A stretch of DNA of 64,000 nucleotides from Psychrobacter sp. APC 3426 (GCF_030408035.1 NZ_JASDCF010000006.1:53850-117849); one strand, 5' to 3'. Counted from the stretch's first letter, positions 9,296 through 19,476 are shown. The notes: generated by a model from the sequence alone, not told the origin. Made by a program: numbers and translations.

Positions 9296-9748
9296 ATGAC
9301 TGTGCAACTCTCCAATCTTGAGCACCTGCCTAACTATCAAATTACTGAGCGCCTGGATGTGGTGTACGGCAGTACTGTACGCTCAAAGCATGTTGGCAAA
9401 GACTTGTTTGCTGGTCTAAAAAATATCGTAGGTGGCGAGCTAACGGCCTACACTGAACTATTAGAAGAATCTCGCCAAGAAGCAATAGATCGGATGATTG
9501 TTAAAGCGGAAGCTTTGGGTGCGGATGCCGTCGTTGGGTTGCGTTTCTCAACGTCTAGCATCGCTCAAGGTGCCTCTGAGCTGTTCGTTTATGGTACTGC
9601 TGTCAAAGCCGTGCCAGTTCAGCAGCAGTCTATGTCAGCGCAGCCACCATACGATCAATCAGGTGGCCATCAAATTGGTCAGACTGGTCAAGCACAACCT
9701 GCGAACACATCAGCTGATGATTTGCCACGTTTCAATCCTTTTGGTTAA
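9296..9748 (+). CDS. YbjQ family protein (first of a pair)
   Basis: 150 residues. The YbjQ/DUF74 domain covers about residues 12-106. Visible family features are YGSTVRSKHVGKD, ELTAYTELLEESRQEAIDRM and AEALGADAVVGLRF, and the domain ends in an aromatic-rich strand (ELFVYGTAVKAV). It carries an added Gln/Pro-rich tail of about 40 residues. YbjQ proteins form pentameric rings and are named as possible heavy-metal-binding proteins, without firm function. It forms an operon with the next gene, a paralogue, 47 bases downstream. Confidence 0.88.
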   Translation: MTVQLSNLEHLPNYQITERLDVVYGSTVRSKHVGKDLFAGLKNIVGGELTAYTELLEESRQEAIDRMIVKAEALGADAVVGLRFSTSSIAQGASELFVYGTAVKAVPVQQQSMSAQPPYDQSGGHQIGQTGQAQPANTSADDLPRFNPFG

Positions 9749-9795
9749 TTAACCAGATTTTAAGCATTGATGCTTTTTATGATAAGAGACGTGCC

Positions 9796-10299
9796 ATGAA
9801 CCAGTCACTCACACAAATGCTCATTAATTATGCACCGCTCATTATCTTGTTTGTAGTGGGTTGGTTTTTTGGCACGCGTCACGAACGCCAACACCTAGCA
9901 CAGCTCAGCATTGCAGAGCAGAAGCTCGGTCATATCGTTGTGTCAAGCGAGCGTTTTTATCGTCCACAACTGGTCGATGATAGTCAGGGTGAGCTAGTAC
10001 TCGGCAGCGTGGTTATTGCTCAAGACTATTTTAAAATGATTATCGCCCGTGTCCTGAGTATCTTTGGCAAAAACCTGACCACCTACGAGACACTATTAGA
10101 CCGCGCGCGTCGCGAGGCCATTGTGCGTATGCGTACTGAGGCGCATGCCAAAGGCTACAATCATATCTATGGCTTACGTCTAGAAGTCAGTAACGTTAAC
10201 CAGTTGGGCAGTATGGTAGAAGCCATTGCTTATGGCACGGCGGTTAGCAGTATTGAAACTACCAATATGACGTCGACCCATCCTAAAACCTTTATTTGA
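9796..10299 (+). CDS. Membrane-anchored YbjQ paralogue
   Basis: 167 residues with one N-terminal membrane segment (about 12-24, IILFVVGWFFG) and then a diverged YbjQ domain. The matching elements are SVVIAQDYFKMIIARV, TTYETLLDRARREAIVRMRTEA, KGYNHIYGLRLE and AIAYGTAV. It follows the soluble paralogue in the same operon, so the two probably form a mixed or tethered assembly; this is inferred from adjacency. The loss of ALGADAVVG in favour of AKGYNHIYG is notable. Confidence 0.8.
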   Translation: MNQSLTQMLINYAPLIILFVVGWFFGTRHERQHLAQLSIAEQKLGHIVVSSERFYRPQLVDDSQGELVLGSVVIAQDYFKMIIARVLSIFGKNLTTYETLLDRARREAIVRMRTEAHAKGYNHIYGLRLEVSNVNQLGSMVEAIAYGTAVSSIETTNMTSTHPKTFI

Positions 10300-10696
10300 A
10301 ATGCCCTGTTCTAGTAAGTCAGTTGTTTAAGCTGATTGCTATTTGTTTAAATCAGCCGTCGCACATCGTTGCTTTGGCTCATCAACTTATGCTTTTATCA
10401 GACTCTCCCGTAATACTTCTTCAAAACCATTCTCAACGCAAAAACAGCATACTGACTGATCAGTGGTTGAATAAAGTAAATAAATAACATACCACAGCGA
10501 TATACTTTCCTTTATGATTCTAAAGTTATGATAAGACGCACAAAAGTCACGCAATGATGTGCATATCATTATAGTGCGCAATAGCATCATAAAAACGCTA
10601 ATAACGTCGATGGCTTTTACCCAAATTATCAGCAGGATTGGCTGGTTTAGCATCGCGGAATTTTCATAAACCGACCCAAAGAAGGGTCTTATCTAC
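10300..10696. other. Intergenic region, no gene seen
   Basis: 397 bases between the YbjQ pair and the BASS transporter gene. Short open frames here show no coding character. A 10-base palindrome ACTGATCAGT lies at 10455-10464. The transporter promoter is presumably in the last 150 bases. Confidence 0.4.
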
Positions 10697-11632
10697 ATGG
10701 ATGTAGTTATGGAAGGTCTTGAGATAGTCACATTAGTCAACTCAGTTATTATTCCCATTTGTCTGTTCCTCATTATGATGGGCATGGGTCTCACCCTCGT
10801 TGCCAATGATTTTAAACGCGTTTTAAAATATCCAAAAGCGGTTGGTATTGGCTTGACCAATCAGCTGTTACTTTTACCGATTATTGGTTTTGCTTTGGCA
10901 AATATCATGCCGTTAGAGCCTGAGTATGCAGTCGGGGTCATGTTGTTGGTATTGTGCCCAGGTGGTACCACCTCAAACCTATTTACCTATCTGGCCAAAG
11001 GTGATGTGGCGTTGTCTGTGACAATGACAGCGATTGCCAGTGTCATCACAGTATTTAGTATTCCCGTTGTTTTAAGTTTTTCATTGATTCACTTTATGGG
11101 CGCGGGTAGTGAGTTTCAACTGCCCGTATTAAAAACCGTGCTCACCCTAGTTGTGCTGACCATCGTCCCTATTAGTATTGGTATGCTTATCAAACGCTTT
11201 GCGCCACGGGTTGCGGATAACTCTCAGGTCTATGTGTCTAGATTTGGGGTGATATTTTTGACTTTCTTGGTGGTTTTCTTAAGTTATGTACAAAGAGACA
11301 TCATCGTTGAGGCATTTATTGCGACTGGTCCTGTATCCTTATTATTGAACGTCTCGACCATGGCGCTTGGCTACTATACCAGTAAATGGTTTGGCCTAAA
11401 CCTAGCACAGAGGACGTCGGTGACATTAGAGGTTGGCCTGCAAAACAGTACCTTATCAATATTTATGGCACTGACTTTATTGGCGAACTATAAGATGTCG
11501 ATGACGCCTGCTATCTATACGCTAATCATGTTCTTGACCGCGGGTATCTTGGTCAGAGTATTTAGTAGTAGATACAATAAAGTCAAAAGGACTGAGGTAG
11601 AAAGAAGCGTATTGGCAGCTCGTAGACTATAG
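10697..11632 (+). CDS. BASS family (bile acid:sodium symporter) transporter
   Basis: 311 residues with about nine or ten hydrophobic segments. The family signatures are LCPGGTTSNLFTYLAKGDVALSV-type sequence near residue 90 (the sodium-site crossover) and LEVGLQNSTLSIFMAL near residue 245 (the second crossover helix). These secondary carriers take up organic anions such as bile acids or keto acids with sodium; the substrate here is unknown. The ATG at 10697 is preceded by AAGAAGGG; the Met four residues on is also possible. A single-gene unit that ends against the convergent FNT gene. Confidence 0.9.
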   Translation: MDVVMEGLEIVTLVNSVIIPICLFLIMMGMGLTLVANDFKRVLKYPKAVGIGLTNQLLLLPIIGFALANIMPLEPEYAVGVMLLVLCPGGTTSNLFTYLAKGDVALSVTMTAIASVITVFSIPVVLSFSLIHFMGAGSEFQLPVLKTVLTLVVLTIVPISIGMLIKRFAPRVADNSQVYVSRFGVIFLTFLVVFLSYVQRDIIVEAFIATGPVSLLLNVSTMALGYYTSKWFGLNLAQRTSVTLEVGLQNSTLSIFMALTLLANYKMSMTPAIYTLIMFLTAGILVRVFSSRYNKVKRTEVERSVLAARRL

Positions 11633-11658
11633 TCAACTCACTATATCAACGTTGCTGA

Positions 11659-11711
11659 GTACAAACCTCATATCAGGCTTAATAGGTTTAAGAGTGATAT
11701 GGGGTTTGTAC
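11659..11711. repeat. 17-bp inverted repeat between convergent genes
   Basis: Arms at 11659-11675 and 11695-11711 pair over 17 bp with a single T-G position, around a 19-base loop. It lies between the convergent BASS and FNT genes, so it could act as a two-way terminator or mRNA-end stabiliser, although no strong T-run follows on either side. Confidence 0.6.
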
Positions 11712-11782
11712 GTTTGCTGCCATATCTAATATGATATTCAACGCTACGGTGAGTCAGTTTAAGTAGGGCAGTGCATCAAAAA

Positions 11783-13000
11783 CTAAGGTCGACGCGCCTC
11801 TATTCTTGCTTTCGCATCGGCGGCCTGTTCTTTTACCTTTTCAATCTCGAATAAGAAAGTACGGTTTTTCAGCACGGCGACGAACACCACGCCACCGACA
11901 GTATTGCCCACCAGCACCACTATTAAGAAGGCTAAATAACGCCACAGGCTGACAGTATCGCCATACAGTAATGCAGAAAACACTTCGATATTACCAACGA
12001 TGCTATGGTGCAGGCCTAAAAATCCGATACTCGCAGTGATAAGGGTGACTAAGACAATGCGACTGAGGGTATCGCGTGCTGAGGTCACAAGCCAAGCAGC
12101 AACGCCCATCAACCAGCCTGCTAATACGGCGCTACCAAATATCACCCACCATGCAAACCCCAAGATATGCTCGGCATAAGCATCAATATCGCTGGCGCTA
12201 AACAGGTGCATGTTTAACCCAAGGCCAATCATCAATGCCGCAAATATACATCCGCCAACAAGGTTGCCCGCGATAACAATGCCCCAAAGACGCAGCAGTT
12301 TGTTTAATGGCTCAATACCATTTAGTACTGGTAAGCTCAACAGCGAGGTTTGTTCGGTAAACAATAACGACTGACCAATGACCACGATAATAAAACCTAT
12401 TGGGTATAGCAGTGATGATAAGACCATTGCATATTGATTGGGCATGACTTCGGTGAGTAAGGCAAAAGCGGCTAAAATCATAAAAAAGCTAATACCAATC
12501 TCAAGTCCTGCCGTCAAAGCACTGGTGAATAAAGAGCCTAAGGAGCGATCAAAGGTTTCTTTGGCGTGGATGACTTGCTCAACTAAGATACTGGCGTAGC
12601 TTTTTGCTTGACTCAAGTTGTCATCACTGGCGACTTTTTTGATGGTTTCTTTGTCTTCGTCGCTAATCTCTTCAGGAAAATCCTGGTCGTCGAGGTTTTC
12701 AGTGGCCTCTACCTGTTCATCAGCTTTTTTATGAGTGTCTTCGATATCGTTATCAGGCTCAGGCTGATGTGCAAGATGCATATTGCTCTTGGCCAAATGC
12801 TTGTCTTCCACAGGGCTATTGAGAGAGTCGTTTGTCAGGTCGGTATCTTTGGGCACGGTAAGCTCACTGTTCAGAGGCAATAGTTGTTTCTTAGAGGCAA
12901 TGTTTTTCTGCACTAGCAAGATAGATATAGAGCAGATAAGCACGGCAGTTAGCCAAAACCTATATCCTATAGCATGACTATAACTTATTATATTTAGCAT
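11783..13000 (-). CDS. YfdC-like formate/nitrite transporter family protein
   Basis: 405 residues. The C-terminal 260 residues form an FNT channel with six hydrophobic segments and landmarks close to E. coli YfdC: GQSLLFTEQTSLLSLPVLNG, GIVIAGNLVGGCIF, HHSIVGNIEVFSALLYG and VGNTVGGVVFVAVLK. YfdC-type proteins are a side branch of the formate/nitrite channels whose substrate is not settled. The N-terminal 145 residues are extra: a hydrophobic segment at about 15-30 followed by a very acidic Asp/Glu-rich linker. An internal start (Met74, at 12781) would drop the first hydrophobic segment and resemble YfdC more closely, so the start is uncertain. Confidence 0.82.
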   Translation of the reverse strand: MLNIISYSHAIGYRFWLTAVLICSISILLVQKNIASKKQLLPLNSELTVPKDTDLTNDSLNSPVEDKHLAKSNMHLAHQPEPDNDIEDTHKKADEQVEATENLDDQDFPEEISDEDKETIKKVASDDNLSQAKSYASILVEQVIHAKETFDRSLGSLFTSALTAGLEIGISFFMILAAFALLTEVMPNQYAMVLSSLLYPIGFIIVVIGQSLLFTEQTSLLSLPVLNGIEPLNKLLRLWGIVIAGNLVGGCIFAALMIGLGLNMHLFSASDIDAYAEHILGFAWWVIFGSAVLAGWLMGVAAWLVTSARDTLSRIVLVTLITASIGFLGLHHSIVGNIEVFSALLYGDTVSLWRYLAFLIVVLVGNTVGGVVFVAVLKNRTFLFEIEKVKEQAADAKARIEARRP

Positions 13001-13171
13001 TGAGCCAATTGATGTTGTTAATTGTTTAATGGAGGCGCCTCAAAGCCGATAAATTGCCTTAGCATCTAACAAAATCTAGCTATCTGCGTTAAAATCACAC
13101 TATTAACTATTTTGCCTACTTTCAACGTATTTGTTCGACCACATTCATTTTTAATAAAAGAACATTCTATT

Positions 13172-16135
13172 ATGAGCAATTCTGATACCAATACTAATAT
13201 CAACACCAGCGCTAACCTGACCCAATCCATTCAAGCAGCACTCAGCCAGTTGGAAAATGCCTACAATCCTGCAGAGGTCGAGGCGGGCATGTATCAAGAC
13301 TGGGAAGACAGTGGTTATTTTAAGCCAAGCTTTGATAAAGACGAGTCGTTCTCTATCGCTTTGCCGCCACCGAACGTCACTGGCTCATTGCATATGGGAC
13401 ATGGCTTTAATAACGCCATTATGGATGCGTTGACGCGCTATCACCGTATGGATGGTGACAACACGCTGTGGCAACCAGGCACCGATCACGCAGGTATTGC
13501 CACCCAAATGGTCGTTGAACGTCGTCTGGAAGCACAAGGACTCAAGCGCCGAGATATGACGCGCGAAGATTTCATCGATAAAGTCTGGGAATGGAAAGAA
13601 GAGTCGGGCGACAATATCACCCGTCAAATTCGTCGTTTGGGCAGCTCAGTCGACTGGTCGCGTGAGCGCTTTACCATGGATGACGGTCTGTCCAATGCGG
13701 TAAAAGAAGTATTCGTGCGTCTGTTCGATGATGGCTTAATTTATCGCGGTAAGCGTTTGGTGAACTGGGATCCTAAATTCCAAACGGCGCTGTCTGATTT
13801 AGAAGTTGAAAACCATGATGAAAAAGGCAGCTTGTGGCATTTCCGCTACCATTTCACTGACAAAGACCTGACCACCCAAGATGGTAAAAACTATCTAGTG
13901 GTCGCGACCACTCGTCCTGAGACCTTATTAGGTGATACGGCTGTTGCGGTCAATCCTAGCGATGAGCGTTATGCGCACTTGGTGGGCAAAACCATTACCT
14001 TGCCAATCACTGGGCGGGTGGTGCCCATTGTTGCTGATGATTATGTCGAAAAAGACTTTGGCACAGGCTGCGTTAAAATCACGCCAGCGCATGATTTTAA
14101 CGATTATGAATTGGGTCGTCGTCATAGCTTGCCGCTGATTAACATCTTAGATGAGCGCGCCAATATTTTGCCTGAAATGGAAGTTTATGTTGATTTGCAA
14201 ACGCGTGAGCCAACATTAGAGACCACGCCGAGTGAATATGCAGGCCTTGAGCGTTTTGCCGCACGTAAGTTCCTTGTAGAACAAGCAGGTGAGCAAGGCT
14301 GGCTAGAAGATATCGAAGACTATGAGCTAAAAGCCCCCCGTGCTGAGCGTGGTGGTACGATCGTTGAGCCATGGTTGACCGATCAATGGTATGTGGCGGT
14401 TAGTAAGCTTGCCAAGCCTGCGATTGACGCGGTAGAAGATGGCAGCATTGAGTTCGTCCCTGCGCAGTATAAAAACATGTATATGTCGTGGATGACTGAC
14501 TTGCAGGACTGGTGTATTAGCCGTCAGTTATGGTGGGGACATCGTATCCCTGCATGGTATGACGACGCGAGCGGTGAGATTTATGTGGCCCGTGATGAGG
14601 CGGAAGTGCGCACCAAATACAAATTGAGCGATGATGTAAAACTGCGCCAAGATGATGACGTGCTTGATACCTGGTTTAGCTCGGGTCTGTGGACGTTTAG
14701 TACGCTTGACTGGGCAGACGTCAATGCTGATCCGCGCGTGCTTGAAACCTTCCACCCCACCAGTGTGTTGGTCACCGGTTTTGACATTATCTTCTTTTGG
14801 GTCGCGCGCATGATTATGCTGACCATGCACTTTGTTAAGAACGAAGATGGCACACCGCAGGTACCGTTTAAGACCGTTTATGTGCATGGTCTCGTACGTG
14901 ATGGTAATGGTCAAAAGATGTCGAAGTCGAAAGGTAACGTCTTAGATCCGATTGATTTGATTGACGGTATCGACTTAGAAACGCTGGTTGAAAAACGCAC
15001 CAGTAATATGATGAATCCAAAAGATGCGGCTAAAATTGAAAAGCAAACCCGTAAAGAATTCCCAGAAGGCATCCCAGCCTACGGTACCGATGCGCTGCGC
15101 TTTACCTTTACATCCTTAGCCAGTACCGGTCGCGATATCAACTTTGATTTAAAACGTGTCGAGGGCTATCGCAATTTCTGTAATAAAATTTGGAACGCCA
15201 GCCGTTTTGTACTGATGAACTGTGTCGATAGCGAGGGCAGTGCCAAACCTATCGACCAAGCGGCAAATCCTGACGTTTGGGAATTGCCAGAAAAATGGAT
15301 TATGAGTCGTCTGAACTCTAGTGTGAAAGACATTCATCAGCATTTTACTCAATATCGCCTCGATATGGTCAGCCAAGATATCTATGAGTTTATCTGGAAT
15401 GAGTACTGTGATTGGTATGTTGAGCTTGCAAAAGCCAGCCTCAATGATGACTCGGTATCAAGCGAGCGTAAAGCGCAAATTCGTTATGTACTGCTGCACG
15501 TGCTCGAGACCGCGTTGCGCTTTAGCCACCCAATCATGCCGTATCTGACTGAGCAAATCTGGCAGACGGTTGCACCGCTACTGGGTCGTAAAAATACTGA
15601 TAGCATTGTGGTTGCTGACTATCCACAAACCGATAGCGAGCTAATCAGTGAGCAAGTGGAAGCGGACATGGCATGGCTACAAGAGCTTATCGCCAGCGTG
15701 CGTAATATCCGTGGTGAGATGAAACTGGGCAATGCGGTACGTCTGCCAGTCTTGCTACAAAATATCTCTAGCGACGAAGATGCGCGTCTATCACGTATCA
15801 AAAATCAGTTTAAGGCACTTGCCAAAGTTGAGAGCCTAGAAATATTAAAAGAAGGTGATGAGGTGCCATTGTCCTCATCAAGTATGGTTGGGCAACTGCG
15901 CGTGCTTGTACCAATGAAAGGTCTTATCGATCCAACTGCTGAGCTAAATCGTCTGGGTAAATCTTACGAAAAGCTACAAAAGCAAGCCGAAGGTATATCA
16001 CGTAAGCTGGGTAATGAAGGCTTTGTCAGTAAAGCACCAGTCGAAGTAGTCGATGCGGAGAAGGCCAAACTGGCTGAGTTAGAAGGGCAGTTGACGGCGA
16101 TGACGGCGCAGATGGAAGAGTTAAAAGCGTTGTAA
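13172..16135 (+). CDS. valS: Valyl-tRNA synthetase
   Basis: 987 residues from the ATG at 13172; an upstream in-frame TTG at 13112 is rejected because the extra 20 residues are not family-like. It charges tRNA-Val. The class I motifs are clear: [14 protein letters not shown] (HIGH motif) and [14 protein letters not shown] (KMSKS motif). The editing domain contains [15 protein letters not shown], and the C-terminal arm is a coiled coil ([16 protein letters not shown]... to the end). Residues 1-30 are a Ser/Thr/Asn-rich extension. A strong terminator follows. Confidence 0.97.
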   Translation: MSNSDTNTNINTSANLTQSIQAALSQLENAYNPAEVEAGMYQDWEDSGYFKPSFDKDESFSIALPPPNVTGSLHMGHGFNNAIMDALTRYHRMDGDNTLWQPGTDHAGIATQMVVERRLEAQGLKRRDMTREDFIDKVWEWKEESGDNITRQIRRLGSSVDWSRERFTMDDGLSNAVKEVFVRLFDDGLIYRGKRLVNWDPKFQTALSDLEVENHDEKGSLWHFRYHFTDKDLTTQDGKNYLVVATTRPETLLGDTAVAVNPSDERYAHLVGKTITLPITGRVVPIVADDYVEKDFGTGCVKITPAHDFNDYELGRRHSLPLINILDERANILPEMEVYVDLQTREPTLETTPSEYAGLERFAARKFLVEQAGEQGWLEDIEDYELKAPRAERGGTIVEPWLTDQWYVAVSKLAKPAIDAVEDGSIEFVPAQYKNMYMSWMTDLQDWCISRQLWWGHRIPAWYDDASGEIYVARDEAEVRTKYKLSDDVKLRQDDDVLDTWFSSGLWTFSTLDWADVNADPRVLETFHPTSVLVTGFDIIFFWVARMIMLTMHFVKNEDGTPQVPFKTVYVHGLVRDGNGQKMSKSKGNVLDPIDLIDGIDLETLVEKRTSNMMNPKDAAKIEKQTRKEFPEGIPAYGTDALRFTFTSLASTGRDINFDLKRVEGYRNFCNKIWNASRFVLMNCVDSEGSAKPIDQAANPDVWELPEKWIMSRLNSSVKDIHQHFTQYRLDMVSQDIYEFIWNEYCDWYVELAKASLNDDSVSSERKAQIRYVLLHVLETALRFSHPIMPYLTEQIWQTVAPLLGRKNTDSIVVADYPQTDSELISEQVEADMAWLQELIASVRNIRGEMKLGNAVRLPVLLQNISSDEDARLSRIKNQFKALAKVESLEILKEGDEVPLSSSSMVGQLRVLVPMKGLIDPTAELNRLGKSYEKLQKQAEGISRKLGNEGFVSKAPVEVVDAEKAKLAELEGQLTAMTAQMEELKAL

Positions 16136-16164
16136 TTAACGTGTAAATATCTATTTTAGTGAAG

Positions 16165-16197
16165 AGCGCTGTCATATCTTATGACGGCGTTTTTTTA
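16165..16197 (+). terminator. valS terminator
   Basis: GCGCTGTCAT pairs with ATGACGGCGT (two G-T pairs) and is followed by a run of seven T. It lies 30 bases after the valS stop. Confidence 0.8.
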
Positions 16198-16331
16198 TGT
16201 ATGTTGCTACCGTGTATTTTAAAGGCTTAATTAATAAGTCGTGGTATTACATTTCCATTTAATCTCATCTAAAATGATAAGACTAGATGGAAATCTAACA
16301 CCAGTATTCACTCATCATTAAAGGACTAACC

Positions 16332-16814
16332 ATGAGCCATTACCTTAAGGTTACCGCTGCCATGCTAAGCGGTGCATTATTTTTATCAGGCTGTGCCAGT
16401 ACCGGCATGTCACCATCGACCCCAAACGATCAGATTAACAATAACTACCAGTTACCCCAACAAATATATGAAGGGTACTGGGTAATGACGGCAGGGATGG
16501 GTGGTCAGGCCGCTGTCATTAACTTTCGTCGAGATGGAACGAGTTATAATTATCGCTTTAAATGCTATGCAGATGGCACTTATAAGCAAGTAGGTGTAGA
16601 AAAATACCAGCTAAAGCCTAATAAAACCGCAGTAGGGCTACAGTACGAAAACGAGCCGGTGTTTTCACAAATAAAAGTGGTAACGTTAGCACCTAGACAA
16701 AAGCTAGTATTAAATCAAAGTTTTAGTGCTCCTGAATTAAAGCAAGCCTACCCAAATGGTCAAGAGTTTACTTATATTTATAAACCTACGTTGGAGCCTA
16801 CTTGCTCATTGTAA
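16332..16814 (+). CDS. Putative lipoprotein of unknown function
   Basis: 160 residues with a type II signal peptide: a short basic start, a hydrophobic stretch, and the lipobox LSGC with Cys21. The mature part is small and contains EGYWVMTAGMGGQAAVINF and repeated Tyr-rich strands (YNYRFKCYADGTY), suggesting a beta-rich fold. Two further cysteines (in FKCYAD and at PTCSL) could form a disulfide. No family is recognised. A good ribosome-binding site (AAAGGA) precedes the ATG. It is monocistronic, with a terminator about 60 bases downstream. Confidence 0.75.
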   Translation: MSHYLKVTAAMLSGALFLSGCASTGMSPSTPNDQINNNYQLPQQIYEGYWVMTAGMGGQAAVINFRRDGTSYNYRFKCYADGTYKQVGVEKYQLKPNKTAVGLQYENEPVFSQIKVVTLAPRQKLVLNQSFSAPELKQAYPNGQEFTYIYKPTLEPTCSL

Positions 16815-16871
16815 TAATCAATAGGCGTTGTCTATGCAGTAGTCGAATAGAGTAGTAATCCAGTAGTCTTT

Positions 16872-16907
16872 AAAATCCGCTATAGTAATACAGTAGCGGT
16901 TTTTATA
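16872..16907 (+). terminator. Terminator after the lipoprotein gene
   Basis: CCGCTA pairs with TAGCGG around an 11-base loop, flanked by AAAA and followed by TTTTT. The rest of 16815-17143 (329 bases) shows only short AGTAG-type repeats and the leader of the next gene. Confidence 0.65.
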
Positions 16908-17143
16908 TTTTTAAAATCAGTAAAACTCGTCGACACACTTACCCAACCACTAATCAAATACACCTATTGATAGCAAAAACCTCATAAAAATAGCCTTGTA
17001 GGATTTTGAGTGATACTGCATCCTTAGCTACTAGTTATATAGGCAGCTGTATAGGAAGCATTCATACACAATGACTTCTGTTGCTTCACAACCATCACGA
17101 AGTCAATATTAGACACTCACTATTAACCAATGACATTTATTTT

Positions 17144-17566
17144 ATGAGCCAAAACAAAAAAGCCTTTTATTATCGACCCAAGACTAACCAATCTAACAGC
17201 CCGACGGTTCGTTGGACGTTTGTGACGCTTGGTTGGGTATTTTTTGTCTTGGGTATTATTGGGATTTTATTACCTGTGATGCCAACCGCCCCTTTTGTGC
17301 TGTTAGCAGCATGGTGCTGGGCGCGTAGCTCACGCCGTTTTCATTTTTGGCTGATTAATCATAAATATTTCGGTAAGTATGTCCGTGATTGGGAAGATCG
17401 CCGTGCCGTTCCACACTATGCTAAATGGTTGGCAACGATAATGATGGCAATTTCGACAGCGATGCTGTTTTTTAACATTCCTGCCGATATGGTATGGGTA
17501 GCTTGGTTGGTGGCCGTGGTGTGTAGTGGGGTAGCGATATTTCTGTTCCGTTTCCCCAATGCTTAG
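17144..17566 (+). CDS. DUF454 (YbaN-like) inner membrane protein
   Basis: 140 residues from the ATG at 17144; the longer TTG-initiated frame from 17081 adds 21 residues that do not look conserved. DUF454 features are the first hydrophobic pair with GWVFFVLGIIGILLPVMPTAP, then the WCWARSSRRFHFWLINHKYFGKYVRDWE loop and a C-terminal hydrophobic pair. These small membrane proteins have no established function. Single gene upstream of the cold-shock gene. Confidence 0.85.
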   Translation: MSQNKKAFYYRPKTNQSNSPTVRWTFVTLGWVFFVLGIIGILLPVMPTAPFVLLAAWCWARSSRRFHFWLINHKYFGKYVRDWEDRRAVPHYAKWLATIMMAISTAMLFFNIPADMVWVAWLVAVVCSGVAIFLFRFPNA

Positions 17567-17844
17567 GATAAGCCTTCAATCCACCCTATAGCTGTCCAAT
17601 CAGGCTATATTTCGATGAGTAAAGGCTTTAAAACTGTACTCAGTTACACAAAGTATCATTTAGGGCTTGCACTAATCCAAATACCCCCCTATAATACGCT
17701 CAAGCTTAAGAGCAGTTCTGCACCAAATCATTACCTCGTAGTATTAGTTATAATCCTTCGTTTTAATATTTATCGTTCAGTAGCTATTTGCAAGCGTTAT
17801 CGGTCAATTAGACCACTAATAAATTAAATATCAGGATTATGATT
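17567..17844 (+). promoter_or_regulatory. Probable promoter and long leader of the cold-shock gene
   Basis: 278 bases, AT-rich towards the gene. Cold-shock genes usually have a long structured 5' leader; the distance here fits that, but I cannot mark the transcription start. The short open frame 17615-17827 shows no coding character. Confidence 0.35.
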
Positions 17845-18054
17845 ATGTCAGATACTCAAAAAGGTACAGTTAAGTGGTTCAACGAAGCTAAAGGCTTTGG
17901 TTTTATCGCTCCAGAAAACGGCGCAGACGTTTTTGCTCATTACAGCGAAATCACTGGTTCAGGTTTCAAAACTTTGGCTGAAGGCCAAGAAGTTGAGTTC
18001 ACTGTAACTCAAGGTCAAAAAGGCCCACAAGCCCATAACATCGTTGCTATCTAA
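17845..18054 (+). CDS. CspA family cold-shock protein
   Basis: 69 residues from the ATG at 17845 (an ATG two codons earlier is in frame). Single-strand nucleic-acid-binding OB fold that acts as an RNA chaperone. RNP1 is KGFGFI and RNP2 is seen as VFAHY, where most family members have VFVHF. The start [15 protein letters not shown] is standard. It is monocistronic with its own terminator. Codon choice looks biased as in highly expressed genes (GGT, GAA, AAA, CGT-poor). Confidence 0.96.
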   Translation: MSDTQKGTVKWFNEAKGFGFIAPENGADVFAHYSEITGSGFKTLAEGQEVEFTVTQGQKGPQAHNIVAI

Positions 18055-18092
18055 TTTATCTTTTATAGATAATAGTTAGAGCAAGATGAATA

Positions 18093-18124
18093 AAAAAGGC
18101 GAACCTTCGGGTTCGTTTTTTTTC
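18093..18124 (+). terminator. Cold-shock gene terminator
   Basis: CGAACC-TTCG-GGTTCG, a UUCG tetraloop hairpin, is followed by a T9 run about 60 bases after the stop codon. Textbook intrinsic terminator. Confidence 0.92.
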
Positions 18125-18256
18125 GTCTACGATTTGATATTACTTGGTTACTGTCAAAAACTTATTATCTATCACTTAAGCTTCATGCTAAATGGCTATG
18201 AATTCATGCTTTTGAACTTAAAATAAAGTTCTGAAATTAAAATATAGAATCAAATG

Positions 18257-18290
18257 TGCCTACGTACTATTGAGTTAGTCGTAGGCATTT
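18257..18290. terminator. Hairpin between convergent csp and yeiH-like genes
   Basis: TGCCTACG at 18257-18264 pairs perfectly with CGTAGGCA at 18280-18287 around a 15-base loop. It may end the yeiH-like transcript arriving on the minus strand, which lacks another terminator before csp. Confidence 0.45.
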
Positions 18291-18351
18291 CTGCATTTAG
18301 AAGAGGCTAAGAGTGTTATTTGATGAAGACTAAGTCAAGTGAGGGCAGACG

Positions 18352-19437
18352 TTAGATAGAGCTAATGCCAATATTAATCAGACCACCGCCAACGATCAGC
18401 CAAGCAAATATAAGAGCGCCTAAAATAAGCGGCTTAACGCCAGCTTGCCTAATCGCACTCAGATGCGTTGTTAAACCCAGTGCAAACATCGCCATAGTGA
18501 GTAAGACATCATCTAGTATGACCATGTTTTGCACAAAGCTCTCAGACATTGGTATCCACGTATGTAAAATGACGATAACAATAAATATAAAGGCAAACCA
18601 AGGTACGTTGACTTGTTTGACGCGTGCGATAAGCGACAACTTCTCATCATTATTTTCGTCCTCGCTCTTGGTGAGAGCAAAGGATAAGATAAGTAAAAAT
18701 GGCGCCAACATCATGACTCTTATCATTTTAGTCACGACAGCTGTATTGCCAACATCGGTGCTAATAGCATTACCTGCAACCACGACTTGCGCCACCTCAT
18801 GTATGGTCGAACCCGTATAAATTCCGTACTGTTGGGCGTTTAGCCAAGGCTGTAACCAGCCAAGATGATATAAGAAGGGATACAGCAGCATCGCAATAGT
18901 GCCAAAGACCACGACGGTTGCCACGGCGATAGTAACTTTGTGCGCTTCAGCCTTGACCACTGGCTCTGCTGCAATCACCGCTGCGGCACCGCAAATGCTA
19001 GCCCCTGAGCCAATAAGCAATGTTGTTTTCTTATCGACCTTTAGCCATTTGGTACCTAGCCAGTAGGTTAATAAAAACGTTGAAGTCAACACTAACGCAT
19101 CCGCCATAATCGCTGGCATACCAACGCTGGCAACTTGTGTCATCGTCAGCTTAAAACCATAAAACATAATGGCAAGACGCAAAATCTGACCCTTAGCAAA
19201 GCCCACACCAGCATCTAAGCGCTCAGCGAAACTAGGATAAACGGTATTGCCCAATAGCATACCAAGCAGAATGGCTAATGTTAAAGAGGATAGTCCAACG
19301 ATACGTCCGTTCGACCACGTATCTAAGCTGCTATTAAGCCATAAACACAATAAGCTACCAATCAGCACGACAAGCAACCCTGCTAGATGGCGATTGCTTG
19401 GGAAATAATGATTCACTGATTGAGCAAAAGCGTGCAT
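18352..19437 (-). CDS. YeiH family (UPF0324) putative sulfate exporter-like membrane protein
   Basis: 361 residues with about ten hydrophobic segments. Family marks include the AILLGMLLGNTVYPSF region, LAIMFYGFKLTMTQVASVG, LLIGSGASICGAAAVIAAEPV and TGSTIHEVAQVVVAGNAI. YeiH proteins are annotated as putative sulfate or anion exporters, without firm proof. The gene is divergent from a LysR regulator, as yeiH and yeiE are in E. coli, which supports regulation by that protein. A T-N11-A dyad lies 40-64 bases upstream of the start. Confidence 0.9.
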   Translation of the reverse strand: MHAFAQSVNHYFPSNRHLAGLLVVLIGSLLCLWLNSSLDTWSNGRIVGLSSLTLAILLGMLLGNTVYPSFAERLDAGVGFAKGQILRLAIMFYGFKLTMTQVASVGMPAIMADALVLTSTFLLTYWLGTKWLKVDKKTTLLIGSGASICGAAAVIAAEPVVKAEAHKVTIAVATVVVFGTIAMLLYPFLYHLGWLQPWLNAQQYGIYTGSTIHEVAQVVVAGNAISTDVGNTAVVTKMIRVMMLAPFLLILSFALTKSEDENNDEKLSLIARVKQVNVPWFAFIFIVIVILHTWIPMSESFVQNMVILDDVLLTMAMFALGLTTHLSAIRQAGVKPLILGALIFAWLIVGGGLINIGISSI

Positions 19438-19476
19438 AAAGGACGCATCCTATTGTCGATAATCAAAATAAGAATA

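Noticed and set aside
13112..13171. Upstream TTG start for valS
   Set aside because: The added residues do not resemble valyl-tRNA synthetase and the ATG at 13172 opens a plausible Ser/Asn-rich N terminus before the conserved core.
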